Source of the DNA: Vibrio crassostreae
Lineage (GTDB): Bacteria; Pseudomonadota; Gammaproteobacteria; Enterobacterales; Vibrionaceae
Assembly: GCF_024347415.1 (NCBI RefSeq)
Contig: NZ_AP025476.1
Span: forward strand, 3,410,001 to 3,474,000
Direction of reading: 5' to 3'
DNA: 64,000 nt
Below, one piece after another: positions 1 to 15,676 of this stretch (position 1 is the first letter of the stretch; each line of letters begins with the position of its first letter). The notes under the pieces are model-generated. The model searched no databases. It saw nothing but the letters and a program-made list of their open reading frames with translations, and was not told the DNA's origin. Position numbers and translations under genes: made by a program.

Positions 1-246
1 TGAACCTAATTGGCTCTCCTTGAACGCTACCTGTCTCTGTAGGTTGGACGAATCAACACAATCATCATCGACCAACACAATTCTTCCCACACCAGAAGCT
101 ACAAGATAAAGAACAGCGGCATTACCCAAACCGCCGCAACCAATCACCAAAACATGGCTGTTTAACAGGTTTCGTTGCCCTTGCTCACCAACCTCAGGTA
201 ATGCAATTTGTCGTTGGTAACGAATGAACTCAAAGTCACTCAACAT
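1..246 (-). CDS. thiF: ThiF sulfur-carrier adenylyltransferase (partial, C-terminus beyond window)
   Basis: Only the first 82 codons lie in the window; the gene runs off the left edge. ThiF adenylates the C-terminus of the small sulfur carrier ThiS with ATP, a step in building the thiazole half of thiamine. The start MLSDFEFIRYQRQIALPEVG is typical of the MoeB/ThiF/E1-like family, followed by the nucleotide-binding VIGCGGLGNAA loop near residues 38-48 and the acidic VLVDDDCVDSSNLQRQ segment that contacts ATP. The ATG overlaps the 3' end of thiE by 11 nt, so translation is probably coupled. MoeB is the paralogue to exclude, but the thiC-thiE context decides for ThiF. Confidence 0.9.
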   Translation of the reverse strand, partial: MLSDFEFIRYQRQIALPEVGEQGQRNLLNSHVLVIGCGGLGNAAVLYLVASGVGRIVLVDDDCVDSSNLQRQVAFKESQLGS

Positions 247-1527
247 AGCTAGGCTCCCTCATAACCTCTTTACTCGTCATTAAAGACCTAGGAGCCATCA
301 GATCATCGAAGAACTCGATCACTTCTTGTAGTTCTTTCGCTAATGTAATCGCACGTACAACCGCTAAGCTCGATACACCACAATCCCAAACCTGCGCAGC
401 TGTCGATTGGTCAATACCACCAATAGCAACCGTCGGATAACCAGTAAGTTCTTCTGTGTATGGGATGGTATCAATTAGCTGTTGGTACAGAGATAAACGC
501 ACCAAACCTTGAGGCTTCGATGGCATCTGTTTCGTTGTGGTCGGAAATATATGGCCTAGTGCAATGTAGCTTGGATTGATTTGGACGATGCGCAGCAACT
601 CATAATAACCATGAGTCGATAGACCGATCTTAATACCCGCTTGGCTCAGTTGGGAAAGGTTTGATTCTTCAATATCCTCTTGCCCAAGGTGCACACCAAA
701 AGCACCGTGCTTAAGTGCAAGCTGCCAGTAATCATTAATAAAAACCTGAGCGTTATGTTCTCGACCAAGTTCGATCGATCGTGCGACTTGTTGCTCTAAG
801 TCGGCTTGTTGAGGGTTCTTAATACGCAGTTGGACAGTGTTAGTCCCAAGTTTAAGCAACCTTTCTATCCACTCAACGTCATCAACAACCGGGTATAAGC
901 CGAGGCTATTCTTTGTTAACTCAGGGAAAGAAAGTGATGTCCCTTGGTTGGCCCAACCAACGCTGATATTCAGTCGCTCGTCTTCAAGGATAGGGATAGG
1001 AAAATCTCGATAATGTGCAGGCCATGTTCCACGTGAAACATTCGATGCAGCGCGAGCTAAAACCAGCGCGTCTTCCAATGGAAATTCCAACGCCAATAAA
1101 GTAAGTAACCAAGCAAAGTGGCCACGACTATCTAATTCTTGATGAGCTGTAGTGTCACTCTTGATAACGCGATTAGCATCTAAGTGTGACCAGATATCCA
1201 GTACAGCTGAATCATCGGAGACTCCGATATAGACTGTGTTCGAAGCTTGAGTCAAAGCAGCACAAACATCGGTTAACGCGACTGAATTACTGTAATCAAC
1301 AACATGCTTCAGTTGCGCTAACTGACACTCCGCCAATGAATCAACATCATGAGCAAAGCCAATAGATAGTGCCTGTTGAGCATCAACGATAGAGAAGTAT
1401 CGAGTTGGGCTTACACCCAACTCAACTGCATCAGTTGCTAAACCTTGTCGTTTAGCAACCAATAGACAGTTTTGAACCTCCCCCGTTAACTCGATGTATT
1501 GAGATGGGATGAGAATCTTCACTGTCA

Positions 1528-1528
<1 letters not shown>
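236..1528 (-). CDS. thiE: Thiamine-phosphate synthase with long ThiD-like N-terminal extension
   Basis: ThiE joins HMP pyrophosphate to thiazole phosphate to give thiamine phosphate in the cytoplasm. The C-terminal half (about residues 207-425) is a normal ThiE barrel: TVQLRIK (231-237), FINDYW (263-268), FGVHLGQED (277-285), GLSTH (302-306), ALGHIFPTTTK (323-333) and a late AIGGID phosphate-binding loop. At 430 aa the protein is twice the usual ~210 aa. The first ~200 residues look like a degraded HMP-phosphate kinase (ThiD) domain: RGHFAWLLTLLALEFPLEDAL occupies the place of the kinase anion-hole region and its following helix, but the usual glycine/cysteine-rich loop is missing, so kinase activity is doubtful. 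The ATG overlaps the thiC stop by one base (TAATG). A parS site lies inside this coding sequence at 1025-1040. Confidence 0.93.
1025..1040. other. parS: parS centromere-like site (ParB binding)
   Basis: The 16 bases TGTTCCACGTGAAACA match the classical parS sequence first defined in Bacillus subtilis and conserved across bacterial chromosomes. The site lies inside thiE, over codons 163-168. The matching ParA/ParB genes are at 53.9-55.6 kb and oriC is about 57 kb away, in line with the published clustering of parS1 sites some 60-70 kb from the chromosome-1 origin of Vibrio cholerae (recalled, not checked). No second copy was found by eye in the window. Confidence 0.85.
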
Positions 1529-3495
<1,967 letters not shown>

Positions 3496-3618
3496 TTAGC
3501 CATTATTTATAGGGATAAAAATGCTTGACGGATTAGATGCTACAAGAGGGATCACGGTAAGAAATACAGTTGTGATCTGGAGATAGATCTCTAGAAGGAT
3601 TCTAGTTAGATATCTACT

Positions 3619-3701
3619 CTTGTTCCCTTCGCAGGTACTAGCCTGATCAGGTTCAACGGATCCCGAGTTAACGGTCTCAGCCATATGGCACTCCGACAAG
3701 T
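3619..3701 (-). promoter_or_regulatory. TPP riboswitch (THI element) upstream of thiC
   Basis: Read on the minus strand the leader contains the conserved THI-box parts in order: GGAGTGCC, then GGCTGAGACC, a variable stem, GAACCTGATC, then TAGTACCTGCGAAGGGAACAA. These form the pyrimidine- and pyrophosphate-sensing arms of the TPP aptamer. About 140 nt separate the aptamer from the thiC ATG and no strong U-tailed terminator is obvious there, so whether control acts on transcription or translation cannot be decided by eye. Confidence 0.95.
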
Positions 3702-3708
3702 TCGATCG

Positions 3709-3737
3709 AGTATATAAAAACGGCTTGGATAAACCAA
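3709..3737 (-). promoter_or_regulatory. Probable thiC promoter
   Basis: Minus-strand TATACT (3709-3714) is preceded after 17 bp by TTGGTT (3732-3737). Transcription would start near 3702, exactly at the 5' edge of the TPP aptamer, which supports the call. The weak -35 lies within the loop and descending stem of the crcB terminator. Confidence 0.5.
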
Positions 3738-3741
3738 GCCG
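3716..3741 (-). terminator. Rho-independent terminator after crcB
   Basis: An 8-bp stem (CGGCTTGG pairing with CCAAGCCG, loop of five) is followed on the minus strand by TTTTTATA. It separates crcB from the thiamine operon. Confidence 0.85.
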
Positions 3742-3767
3742 AGTTGTTAACAAATCGTAAGAAAGTT

Positions 3768-4151
3768 TTAAGACTTTATCAAAAGTTGGAAGCCGATCCA
3801 TGCAGCTGAGATACTGAGAACCACGTTGAGCAGCACATTGAGCCCCATCTTAAAGAAAGCGCCCTGCTGCATAAGAAGCACGTTATCCATCGAAAATGTA
3901 GAGAACGTAGTCAATGCTCCAAGGAAACCGAGGCCAATGATCTGTCTCCATGGCTCCGTCGCAATCATCTCATTCTCGAATGCGGCAATGAGCAAGCCCA
4001 TAATCAAAGAGCCGATCACGTTAACGGTTAGCGTACCATAAGGAAAACCACGCCCGAGCATCACCACACATAACTCTGAAATCAAATAGCGCGAACAAGC
4101 ACCGAATGCGCCACCAATGGCAATAAAACCTAAAATAGATAACTGACCCAT
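3768..4151 (-). CDS. crcB: Fluoride efflux channel CrcB/Fluc
   Basis: A 127-aa inner-membrane protein with four hydrophobic segments, the usual size of a Fluc subunit, which dimerises to export fluoride. Diagnostic motifs are GGAFGACSRY near residue 14, YGTLTVNVIGSLIMG near 39-53 and GFLGALTTFSTFS near 76-88, with the phenylalanines of the fluoride path. The start at 4151 is chosen over an upstream in-frame ATG at 4232 because GGGAGGA sits just before it and the protein then begins at the family's normal N-terminus. No fluoride riboswitch was seen upstream. The 100-nt gap to the multicopper oxidase gene leaves open whether the two are co-transcribed. Confidence 0.93.
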   Translation of the reverse strand: MGQLSILGFIAIGGAFGACSRYLISELCVVMLGRGFPYGTLTVNVIGSLIMGLLIAAFENEMIATEPWRQIIGLGFLGALTTFSTFSMDNVLLMQQGAFFKMGLNVLLNVVLSISAAWIGFQLLIKS

Positions 4152-4251
4152 GAATCCTCCCAAATAACAGTCCCTATATTCTAGCTTTACCGCCGATAAA
4201 AGCGAGGGTAGAAACTTAGAATGCATGCGCAAAAATTAAACGTTACAGGTG

Positions 4252-5634
4252 TCACTTAACTTCAATATATCCCATTAGTCCCGTTTTCATGTGCTCAATG
4301 ACATGACAGTGGTACATCCAACGTCCTGGGTTGTCTGCAACAAATGCAGCTTTAGCACGGCCGTTTTTTCCAAGTAACACAGTATCGGTATGGAAGGGCT
4401 CTTCTATTTTTTTACCATCAAGTTCCAATACAGTGAATGTATGACCATGAATATGAATTGGGTGATGGTACTGAGTGACGTTCTTGAGGTCGAATATATA
4501 AGTTTTACCTAACTCCAAAGTCGCCAACGGGTCTGGAACACTGTCTTTACTCATTCCCTCCCACGCACGTTTATTCGTAAGCCAAAACTTAGGCATCGAC
4601 TTCCCATCTTTAGATACCGGTGATACCGCCCCTTCCCACTCAAACACAAAATCGATTTCTTCTGCATTAGCGAGATTTAAGTTAGGCACAGGATTGAGGG
4701 GCAATAAAGGAAGTGTTTGGCCTTCGATTAACGTTGAATCAACAGCCTCAAACTCACACAAGGAAAAAGGAAAACGCCCTTTCATTTGAAGGACACTCAC
4801 TCGCTCCCCCGCCTTGGGAGCAATCAGCCCGAGATCGACACGCATACCTGGGCCAATCTTGTGTTGAGTCAGCTTATAAGGTGTCTTTACAGGGTTACCA
4901 TCAATAGCAATGACCCATGCTTCAGCCCCCTCAATGGCTATAGGATAGGTAATCGTGTTATCAACATTAGCGATACGCAGCCGAGTCGTTGCATGCTGCT
5001 TCAATTTATAGATAGGTTCATGTACTCCATTAACGCTACTCCACTCTCCTGGCGTGCCCATACGAGCGCTGAGGCGAGGGATCATCAAGTCTTTCCACTG
5101 ACCTTGTTTGTCGATATGCCAATGTTTAAGCATCAGAGCATGCTCTTCATCGAACTGAACTGCCGCACTCTCTTCGACAATAATAAGCCCGACCAAGCCC
5201 ATACCAAGTTGCTTAACACTGTTCATGTGTGGGTGATACCAGAATGTACCCGCATCTGGTGGCGTGAACTCATAGACAAACGTTTCACCGGGCATAATCG
5301 GAGGCTGACTTAAGAAAGGAACCCCGTCCATTTCAATCGGAATTCTCAGGCCATGCCAATGAATTGTGGTCGGTTCTAATAGCTTGTTGGTAAATCGAAT
5401 CGTTACCTTTTCGCCTTGTCGACAGCGAATAATCGGCGCTGGAGTCTGTCCATTAAAGGCTAAAACATTAGTACTAAATCCCTTCACCAACTCAGCGGTT
5501 GAAGGCTCAGCTGTTAAGTCATAAACGAACTTTCCTTGCTCATCAACAGACCGCTTCATTGAGCAAGCTGGTAGGACGGTTAGTGCAGATATAGCGAGAG
5601 ATGATTGAATAAACTTACGACGGGAAATATCCAT
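4252..5634 (-). CDS. Tat-exported multicopper oxidase
   Basis: A 460-aa three-cupredoxin-domain oxidase of the CueO/SufI/laccase group. It starts with a twin-arginine signal (SRRKFIQ, residues 4-10) and a hydrophobic stretch ending LPAC, which may be a lipoprotein cleavage site. All four copper-binding clusters are present: HWHG (92-95), WYHPH (132-136), HPIHIHGH (about 393-400) and HCHVIEHM (442-449), so both the mononuclear type 1 and the trinuclear centre should be filled, unlike copper-free SufI. It lacks an obvious methionine-rich insert like that of CueO. A Fur-box-like palindrome lies 45-59 nt upstream of the ATG, suggesting iron-dependent expression. Substrate (Cu(I), Fe(II) or a phenolic) is not known from sequence. 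Confidence 0.9.
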   Translation of the reverse strand: MDISRRKFIQSSLAISALTVLPACSMKRSVDEQGKFVYDLTAEPSTAELVKGFSTNVLAFNGQTPAPIIRCRQGEKVTIRFTNKLLEPTTIHWHGLRIPIEMDGVPFLSQPPIMPGETFVYEFTPPDAGTFWYHPHMNSVKQLGMGLVGLIIVEESAAVQFDEEHALMLKHWHIDKQGQWKDLMIPRLSARMGTPGEWSSVNGVHEPIYKLKQHATTRLRIANVDNTITYPIAIEGAEAWVIAIDGNPVKTPYKLTQHKIGPGMRVDLGLIAPKAGERVSVLQMKGRFPFSLCEFEAVDSTLIEGQTLPLLPLNPVPNLNLANAEEIDFVFEWEGAVSPVSKDGKSMPKFWLTNKRAWEGMSKDSVPDPLATLELGKTYIFDLKNVTQYHHPIHIHGHTFTVLELDGKKIEEPFHTDTVLLGKNGRAKAAFVADNPGRWMYHCHVIEHMKTGLMGYIEVK

Positions 5635-5678
5635 ATTTGTTGCCTTTTAGTAATAACGACCAAAATGTAACAAAATAT

Positions 5679-5693
5679 TGAGAATAATTCTCA
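5679..5693. promoter_or_regulatory. Fur-box-like operator upstream of the multicopper oxidase
   Basis: TGAGAATAATTCTCA is a perfect 7-1-7 inverted repeat and matches the 7-1-7 Fur consensus TGATAATNATTATCA except for one symmetrical base pair in each half. It lies 45-59 nt upstream of the oxidase ATG, where a promoter is expected. Confidence 0.65.
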
Positions 5694-5810
5694 TAAAGAA
5701 GTATGGTTTGTGCTGTCGATTGTTTATAAAAGAAGCTGAGATAAGTAAGCACTTACACTTTTCAGGCTAGGTTCTGTTAAAGATAGGAATTGTCGAATAA
5801 ATAGAAAGCA

Positions 5811-5840
5811 AAAAGGCTCTAGCATTTCTGCTAGAGCCTT
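5811..5840 (-). terminator. rrn operon terminator (distal copy)
   Basis: A perfect 12-bp stem (AAGGCTCTAGCA with TGCTAGAGCCTT, loop of four) with a minus-strand TTTTT tail. It is a near copy of the hairpin at 5935-5964, with similar flanking sequence. Confidence 0.85.
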
Positions 5841-5925
5841 AAATATGACAGGGGTGGACTGGGCCGGTACTCCGGAGATTAGACCGGGCTGGCTACTCTG
5901 CTCACAACATTGCTTCGTAGAAGCA
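5841..5925 (-). pseudogene. Degenerate tRNA remnant, probable duplicate of tRNA-Trp
   Basis: Right after the distal terminator the plus strand reads AAATATGACAGGGGTGGA, closely matching GATATGGCAGGGGTGGA after the proximal terminator, which is the 3' acceptor end of tRNA-Trp. The following bases have lost the T-arm and anticodon arm, and only scattered matches (ACTCTGCT near the D-arm) remain. No complete cloverleaf can be folded by eye. Terminator plus tRNA appear to have been duplicated as a unit and the extra tRNA has decayed. Confidence 0.4.
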
Positions 5926-5934
5926 ACAGATATA

Positions 5935-5964
5935 AAAAAGCCCCAGCATTTCTGCTGAGGCTTT
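5935..5964 (-). terminator. rrn operon terminator (proximal, after tRNA-Trp)
   Basis: A stem of AAAGCC-CAGCA with TGCTG-GGCTTT, with one internal C/A mismatch, follows tRNA-Trp by a few bases and ends on the minus strand in TTTTTTA. It is the first of the two tandem terminators. Confidence 0.75.
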
Positions 5965-5968
5965 GATA

Positions 5969-6045
<77 letters not shown>

Positions 6046-6105
6046 AAAACTTTTTACTACTTCAGATTCGAAAAAACCTCGCACTAGGCGAGGTTATCGA
6101 ATAAG

Positions 6106-6182
6106 TGGCGGAGTGGACGGGACTCGAACCCGCGACCCCCGGCGTGACAGGCCGGTATTCTAACCAACTGAACTACCACTCC
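6106..6182 (-). tRNA. tRNA-Asp (GTC anticodon)
   Basis: A 77-nt minus-strand cloverleaf with acceptor GGAGTGG/CCACTCC, anticodon loop containing GTC in CCTGTCACGCCGG, T-loop TTCGAGT and encoded CCA. It lies between 5S rRNA and tRNA-Trp. Confidence 0.97.
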
Positions 6183-6249
6183 GCAGTGGTCAACTCACTA
6201 AGTGAGCGTCCATATCTCCAGGTTGGTCAACCTAAAGATTTAATTTAAA

Positions 6250-6367
6250 GCCTGGCGATGTCCTACTCTCACATGGGGAAGCCCCACACTACCATCGGCG
6301 CTATTGTGTTTCACTTCTGAGTTCGGCATGGAATCAGGTGGGTCCACAATGCTATGGTCGCCAAGCA
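6250..6367 (-). rRNA. rrf: 5S ribosomal RNA
   Basis: The minus strand begins TGCTTGGCGACCATAGC and ends ATCGCCAGGC, with the conserved CCGAACTCAGAAGTGAAAC segment in between. About 118 nt. Ends are accurate to a few bases. Confidence 0.96.
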
Positions 6368-6498
6368 AATTTTGCTTTTACTTTCAGTTTTTAAAAAACT
6401 GAAGGCAAAATAATCTGGAAAACTGATTTAAAAGTCTCTTCAAACTCATTCAAGCGTTTGGTATTTCTTTGAGTCCACAAAACCCCTTGGGTGTTGTA

Positions 6499-9391
<2,893 letters not shown>

Positions 9392-9753
9392 ATACAACCC
9401 GAAAGGGTCTTAGCGTATGGCAACTAACCAAGGTTTTTGGTTGTCATTAAGAAGGGTTAATTCTCAATGACTGTTTGCCGGACTCAATGTGATTCAAACA
9501 AGTTTGAATCGAATACAAGACACTTGAATGTGTTTGTTGTGTTTATCTAAAAGATAAACATTGAGAACTTTTAAATTTGATTGAATTACTCGTAAGTAAT
9601 CAATCAGTCAGCTTTCCAAATTGTTAAAGAGCATGAGACTTTAAGAACCAGTGTTCTAAAATTCACATTTTCTAAAGACTCTCACAGTCGAAAAATCCAA
9701 CCAGCGACATAAGAAGTGGTTTGGAGTTTTAACTTCCAAGAATATTTAGAGAA
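9392..9753 (-). other. tRNA-Val to 23S spacer with boxA-like antitermination site
   Basis: This 362-nt transcribed spacer holds no gene. Near 9619-9632 the minus strand reads GCTCTTTAACAAT, the rrn boxA sequence to which the Nus antitermination complex binds. The rest should form processing stems flanking 23S rRNA. Confidence 0.7.
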
Positions 9754-9829
9754 TGGTGGGCGATACCGGGCTCGAACCAGTGACCCCCTGCTTGTAAGGC
9801 AGGTGCTCTCCCAACTGAGCTAATCGCCC
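9754..9829 (-). tRNA. tRNA-Val (TAC anticodon)
   Basis: 76 nt, minus strand. Acceptor GGGCGAT/ATCGCCC, anticodon stem CCTGC/GCAGG around CTTACAA (TAC), T-loop TTCGAGC, encoded CCA. In the 16S-23S spacer. Confidence 0.97.
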
Positions 9830-9862
9830 ACTAAAAGTTTTAATTCCTTCGTGGAGAAAGAA

Positions 9863-9938
9863 TGGTGGGTCGTGCAGGATTCGAACCTGCGACCAATTGA
9901 TTAAAAGTCAACTGCTCTACCAACTGAGCTAACGACCC
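9863..9938 (-). tRNA. tRNA-Lys (TTT anticodon)
   Basis: 76 nt, minus strand. Acceptor GGGTCGT/ACGACCC, anticodon stem TTGAC/… around CTTTTAA (TTT), T-loop TTCGAAT, encoded CCA. In the 16S-23S spacer. Confidence 0.97.
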
Positions 9939-9940
9939 AA

Positions 9941-10016
9941 TGGTATCCCGTAGGGGAGTCGAACCCCTGTTACCGCCGTGAAAGGGCGGTGTCCTAGGCC
10001 TCTAGACGAACGGGAC
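9941..10016 (-). tRNA. tRNA-Glu (TTC anticodon)
   Basis: 76 nt, minus strand. Acceptor GTCCCGT/ACGGGAT, anticodon loop CTTTCAC (TTC) on a CCGCC/GGCGG stem, T-loop TTCGACT, encoded CCA. First tRNA after 16S rRNA, only two bases from tRNA-Lys. Confidence 0.97.
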
Positions 10017-10139
10017 ACTGCTAATTTATTTCCACTTTAAAAAGTAGAAACAAACTTTGAAGAACTTGGGAGTTCTTCATCTCTTTGCTTTTCTAAACCT
10101 AATCAATCTGTGTGGACACTTATCGTGAATATCTTCGTA

Positions 10140-11694
<1,555 letters not shown>

Positions 11695-11925
11695 AAGATT
11701 TTGTGACTCAACGAATACTGACTTCAAAACTACTATGTAATTTTAAAGCTATTACCATTCCAACAGAATAGTAATGAATTGACTGTGCCAAAATTAAGTA
11801 AACTTAATTTCGTATTGGTCACTCAGTTCATTGAAATCAATTTTGATTCCGAAGAATCTGTTTTATCTAACGATAAAACGTTTTGATATTCATCAACGAG
11901 TGCCCACACAGATTGATAGGTTTAA

Positions 11926-11962
11926 ATTGTTAAAGAGCTTTTCCTTTTTGAGCTTCGCTCAA
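11926..11962 (-). promoter_or_regulatory. rrn leader boxB-boxA antitermination elements
   Basis: On the minus strand a small hairpin TTGAGCGAAGCTCAA (11948-11962, GCGAAGC-type loop) is followed by GCTCTTTAACAAT (11926-11938), the boxB and boxA arrangement of rrn leaders. The remaining leader to 11695 contains 16S processing stems and no gene. Confidence 0.75.
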
Positions 11963-11973
11963 ATCGGACGGCC

Positions 11974-12001
11974 ATTTTAGCGATTTAAGTTTTAGTGTCA
12001 A
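11974..12001 (-). promoter_or_regulatory. rrn promoter P2
   Basis: Minus-strand TTGACA (11996-12001), 16-bp spacer, TAAAAT (11974-11979). It lies about 125 bp downstream of P1, as in other tandem rrn promoters. Confidence 0.75.
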
Positions 12002-12101
12002 CCACTATTTTCAAAACTTTTTTCAAGCGCTTAGCTTGGCTAATTTGACCTGCTGATTCGTTTTGGTTTCTGTTGAAGCCATCCCGTGTCAGCGAGGTGG
12101 C

Positions 12102-12175
12102 ATTATAGAGATTTCGATCACACTGGCAAGCCCTTTTTTTCAGTTTTTCTTACTTTTTTGATTGTTCGAGCGTTT
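12102..12175 (-). promoter_or_regulatory. rrn promoter P1 with A/T-rich UP element
   Basis: Minus-strand TTGCCA (12124-12129), 16-bp spacer and TATAAT (12102-12107), with GCCACCTC downstream as the discriminator typical of stringently controlled rRNA promoters. Upstream of the -35 are runs of A and T (to about 12175) expected of an UP element. Confidence 0.85.
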
Positions 12176-12250
12176 TTTGTTCAAAACTCCCCATTTTCAC
12201 TAGTATTCCCCTTAATTAAGGGCTTAAGGTGCCTATATAAAGGAGGATTT

Positions 12251-12796
12251 ATGAGTTCAATACGCAGTTATAAAGGAATATCCCCCCAGATTGGACAAGG
12301 TGTCTATATAGATACAAGTTCGGTACTGGTTGGTGATATCAAAATCGGTGACGACTCTAGCGTGTGGCCTTTGGTTGCAGCTCGAGGAGATGTAAACCAC
12401 ATTCATATTGGAGATAGAACGAATATCCAAGACGGCAGCGTTTTGCACGTCACCCATAAGAATGCAGAAAACCCTGAGGGCTATCCTCTATTAATAGGTA
12501 ATGATGTCACTATCGGACATAAAGTAATGCTGCATGGCTGCACAATTGAAGATCGTGTACTTGTTGGCATGGGAGCTATCGTGTTGGATGGCGTGATTAT
12601 CAAACAAGAAGTCATGATTGGTGCTGGTAGCTTAGTGCCGCCTAATAAGGTACTTGAAAGCGGTTACCTATATGTAGGAAGCCCAGTAAAACAAGCACGC
12701 CCATTAAATGATAAAGAGCGTGCCTTTTTACAGAAGTCCGCTGACAACTATGTTCAGAATAAAAACGACTATCTAGACTCTGTACTTCCAGTCTAA
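12251..12796 (+). CDS. yrdA: Gamma-carbonic-anhydrase-like hexapeptide-repeat protein YrdA
   Basis: A 181-aa left-handed beta-helix protein of the YrdA/CaiE/gamma-carbonic-anhydrase group, probably a trimer. Isoleucine-patch hexapeptides run through the body (IGDDSSVWPLVAARGDV, IGDRTNIQDGSVLHVTH, IGNDVTIGHKVMLHGC, IGAGSLVPPNKVL). The histidines of HVTH and GHKVMLHGC lie where gamma carbonic anhydrases bind metal, but activity is unproven for YrdA proteins. The start at 12251 is chosen because AAAGGAGG lies five bases upstream; the longer open frame upstream overlaps the rrn promoter. It is divergent from the rrn operon and its stop overlaps that of yrdB. Confidence 0.92.
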   Translation: MSSIRSYKGISPQIGQGVYIDTSSVLVGDIKIGDDSSVWPLVAARGDVNHIHIGDRTNIQDGSVLHVTHKNAENPEGYPLLIGNDVTIGHKVMLHGCTIEDRVLVGMGAIVLDGVIIKQEVMIGAGSLVPPNKVLESGYLYVGSPVKQARPLNDKERAFLQKSADNYVQNKNDYLDSVLPV

Positions 12797-13062
12797 AGCG
12801 CTTTGATCTGAATCCGATTAGAGGAGTCATACTCCTCTTCTTCTATTAACTCTTCCGCTAGCTCTTCAATATCGAAACGTAACTCAGAAAAGATAACTAA
12901 AGCTTGATCGCCTTCTTCTATATCTCTACCTGCCAATCGTGATAATTCTTCAATAGACATGACACATTCAATCAATGCGCCCGACTGTTGTGCAGGGAAG
13001 GTGATTGTTTGATTCTCTTCATTCCAATCTTGGATATCTGGAAATAGAATTGATTGATTCAT
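12793..13062 (-). CDS. yrdB: DUF1488 family protein YrdB
   Basis: A small acidic 89-aa cytoplasmic protein of unknown function. I recognise it as DUF1488/YrdB from its sequence and from its place between aroE and yrdA, the same order as in E. coli. The C-terminal half is rich in Glu and Asp (ELAEELIEEEEYDSS). It lies 18 bases downstream of aroE and is probably co-transcribed with it. Its stop overlaps the convergent yrdA stop by four bases. Confidence 0.85.
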   Translation of the reverse strand: MNQSILFPDIQDWNEENQTITFPAQQSGALIECVMSIEELSRLAGRDIEEGDQALVIFSELRFDIEELAEELIEEEEYDSSNRIQIKAL

Positions 13063-13080
13063 TTTTTTATAAATACCTCA

Positions 13081-13911
13081 TTACATCTCTAGGTTTTTAC
13101 GTAATTCTCTTAAAATCTGTTTTGTTCCCGGACGAAGGCCACGCCAAAGCATAAAGCTCTCTGCAGCCTGCCCCACTAACATACCCAAACCATCATAAGC
13201 AGCATGAACACCGTTATCTAACGCCCACTGATTAAATACTGTCGTTCCAGATCCGTATACCATGTCATAAACGACGCTGTTTGTATTAAAGATTACATCG
13301 GAAACTTCAGGGAGCTGACCGCTTAGACCTGATGAGGTCGAGTTAATAATGACATCAAAGCCATCATTAACATCACTTAGGCCCATACCTTTGATATTTC
13401 CATGCGACGAAAACATCTCAGCCAATAGTTCTGCTTTTGAACTGGTTCGGTTAGCGATCACCAACTGTTGTGGCTTTTGGTCGAGAAGAGGTTGAATCAC
13501 TCCTCTCGCAGCACCACCAGCGCCAAGAAGAAGAACACGTGCTCCCTTTAGCGTCACTTGATGTTGAAGCAGGTCTTGAACTAAACCCTCACCATCGGTG
13601 TTATCACCAATGATCTCTCCGTCATCTAACTTCTTAAGGGTATTTACGGCACCGGCTAGCTCAGCTCTCTCAGTTAGGCGATTGGCAAACTGATAGGCAT
13701 CTTCTTTAAAAGGCGCTGTGACATTACATCCTCGACCACCTTCGCTGAAAAAGGATTTGGCAGCAGTGATAAATTCACCATGCTCTGGCTGCATTGCTGT
13801 ATAGGTAAGTTGTTGGCTGGTTTGGCGAGCAAATAATGTGTGAATGAATGGCGATTTGCTTTGCCCAATAGGGTTACCGAAAACGGCATAACGATCTACT
13901 TGCTGTGTCAT
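13081..13911 (-). CDS. aroE: Shikimate dehydrogenase
   Basis: AroE reduces 3-dehydroshikimate to shikimate with NADPH in the aromatic amino acid pathway. The 276-aa protein has the substrate-binding [11 protein letters not shown] (11-21) and [10 protein letters not shown] motifs (the latter with the catalytic lysine), DNTDGEGL, the NADP-binding GAGGAARG loop near 128-135, NRTSSKA for phosphate recognition, and the C-terminal [16 protein letters not shown]. hemF lies upstream, but a terminator sits between the two. Confidence 0.96.
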   Translation of the reverse strand: MTQQVDRYAVFGNPIGQSKSPFIHTLFARQTSQQLTYTAMQPEHGEFITAAKSFFSEGGRGCNVTAPFKEDAYQFANRLTERAELAGAVNTLKKLDDGEIIGDNTDGEGLVQDLLQHQVTLKGARVLLLGAGGAARGVIQPLLDQKPQQLVIANRTSSKAELLAEMFSSHGNIKGMGLSDVNDGFDVIINSTSSGLSGQLPEVSDVIFNTNSVVYDMVYGSGTTVFNQWALDNGVHAAYDGLGMLVGQAAESFMLWRGLRPGTKQILRELRKNLEM

Positions 13912-13930
13912 ATCCTTACCTAACAGAAAT

Positions 13931-13957
13931 AAAAAAGGTCATCTATTATAGATGACC
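13931..13957 (-). terminator. Rho-independent terminator after hemF
   Basis: A stem of nine to ten base pairs (GGTCATCTA with TAGATGACC) is followed on the minus strand by TTTTTT. It lies between hemF and the aroE start. Confidence 0.85.
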
Positions 13958-13986
13958 CTATCACTATACCTATAAGGAAGGAAGAA

Positions 13987-15482
<1,496 letters not shown>

Positions 15483-15588
15483 GGGTGCCTCATTAATTCA
15501 GTTATCTAACTCACTAAGTGTACAAATTATCACTCACTGTGACTAAAGCTATTTGTTTATAAAATGTATCAATTAACAACTTAGACTG

Positions 15589-15626
15589 ACGCAAACGTTT
15601 TCCTTGGGTGATTTTACCCGTATAAT
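15589..15626 (+). promoter_or_regulatory. purEK promoter with overlapping PurR operator
   Basis: The sequence ACGCAAACGTTTTCCT (15589-15604) closely matches the PurR consensus ACGCAAACGTTTNCNT. It covers the place of the -35 hexamer, 17 bp ahead of a perfect TATAAT (15621-15626). Repression by PurR with hypoxanthine or guanine is therefore expected. Confidence 0.85.
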
Positions 15627-15676
15627 GCGCGCAAAATATCTAATCACTAATTAAATCGTACCTGAAGGAGTTTGAG

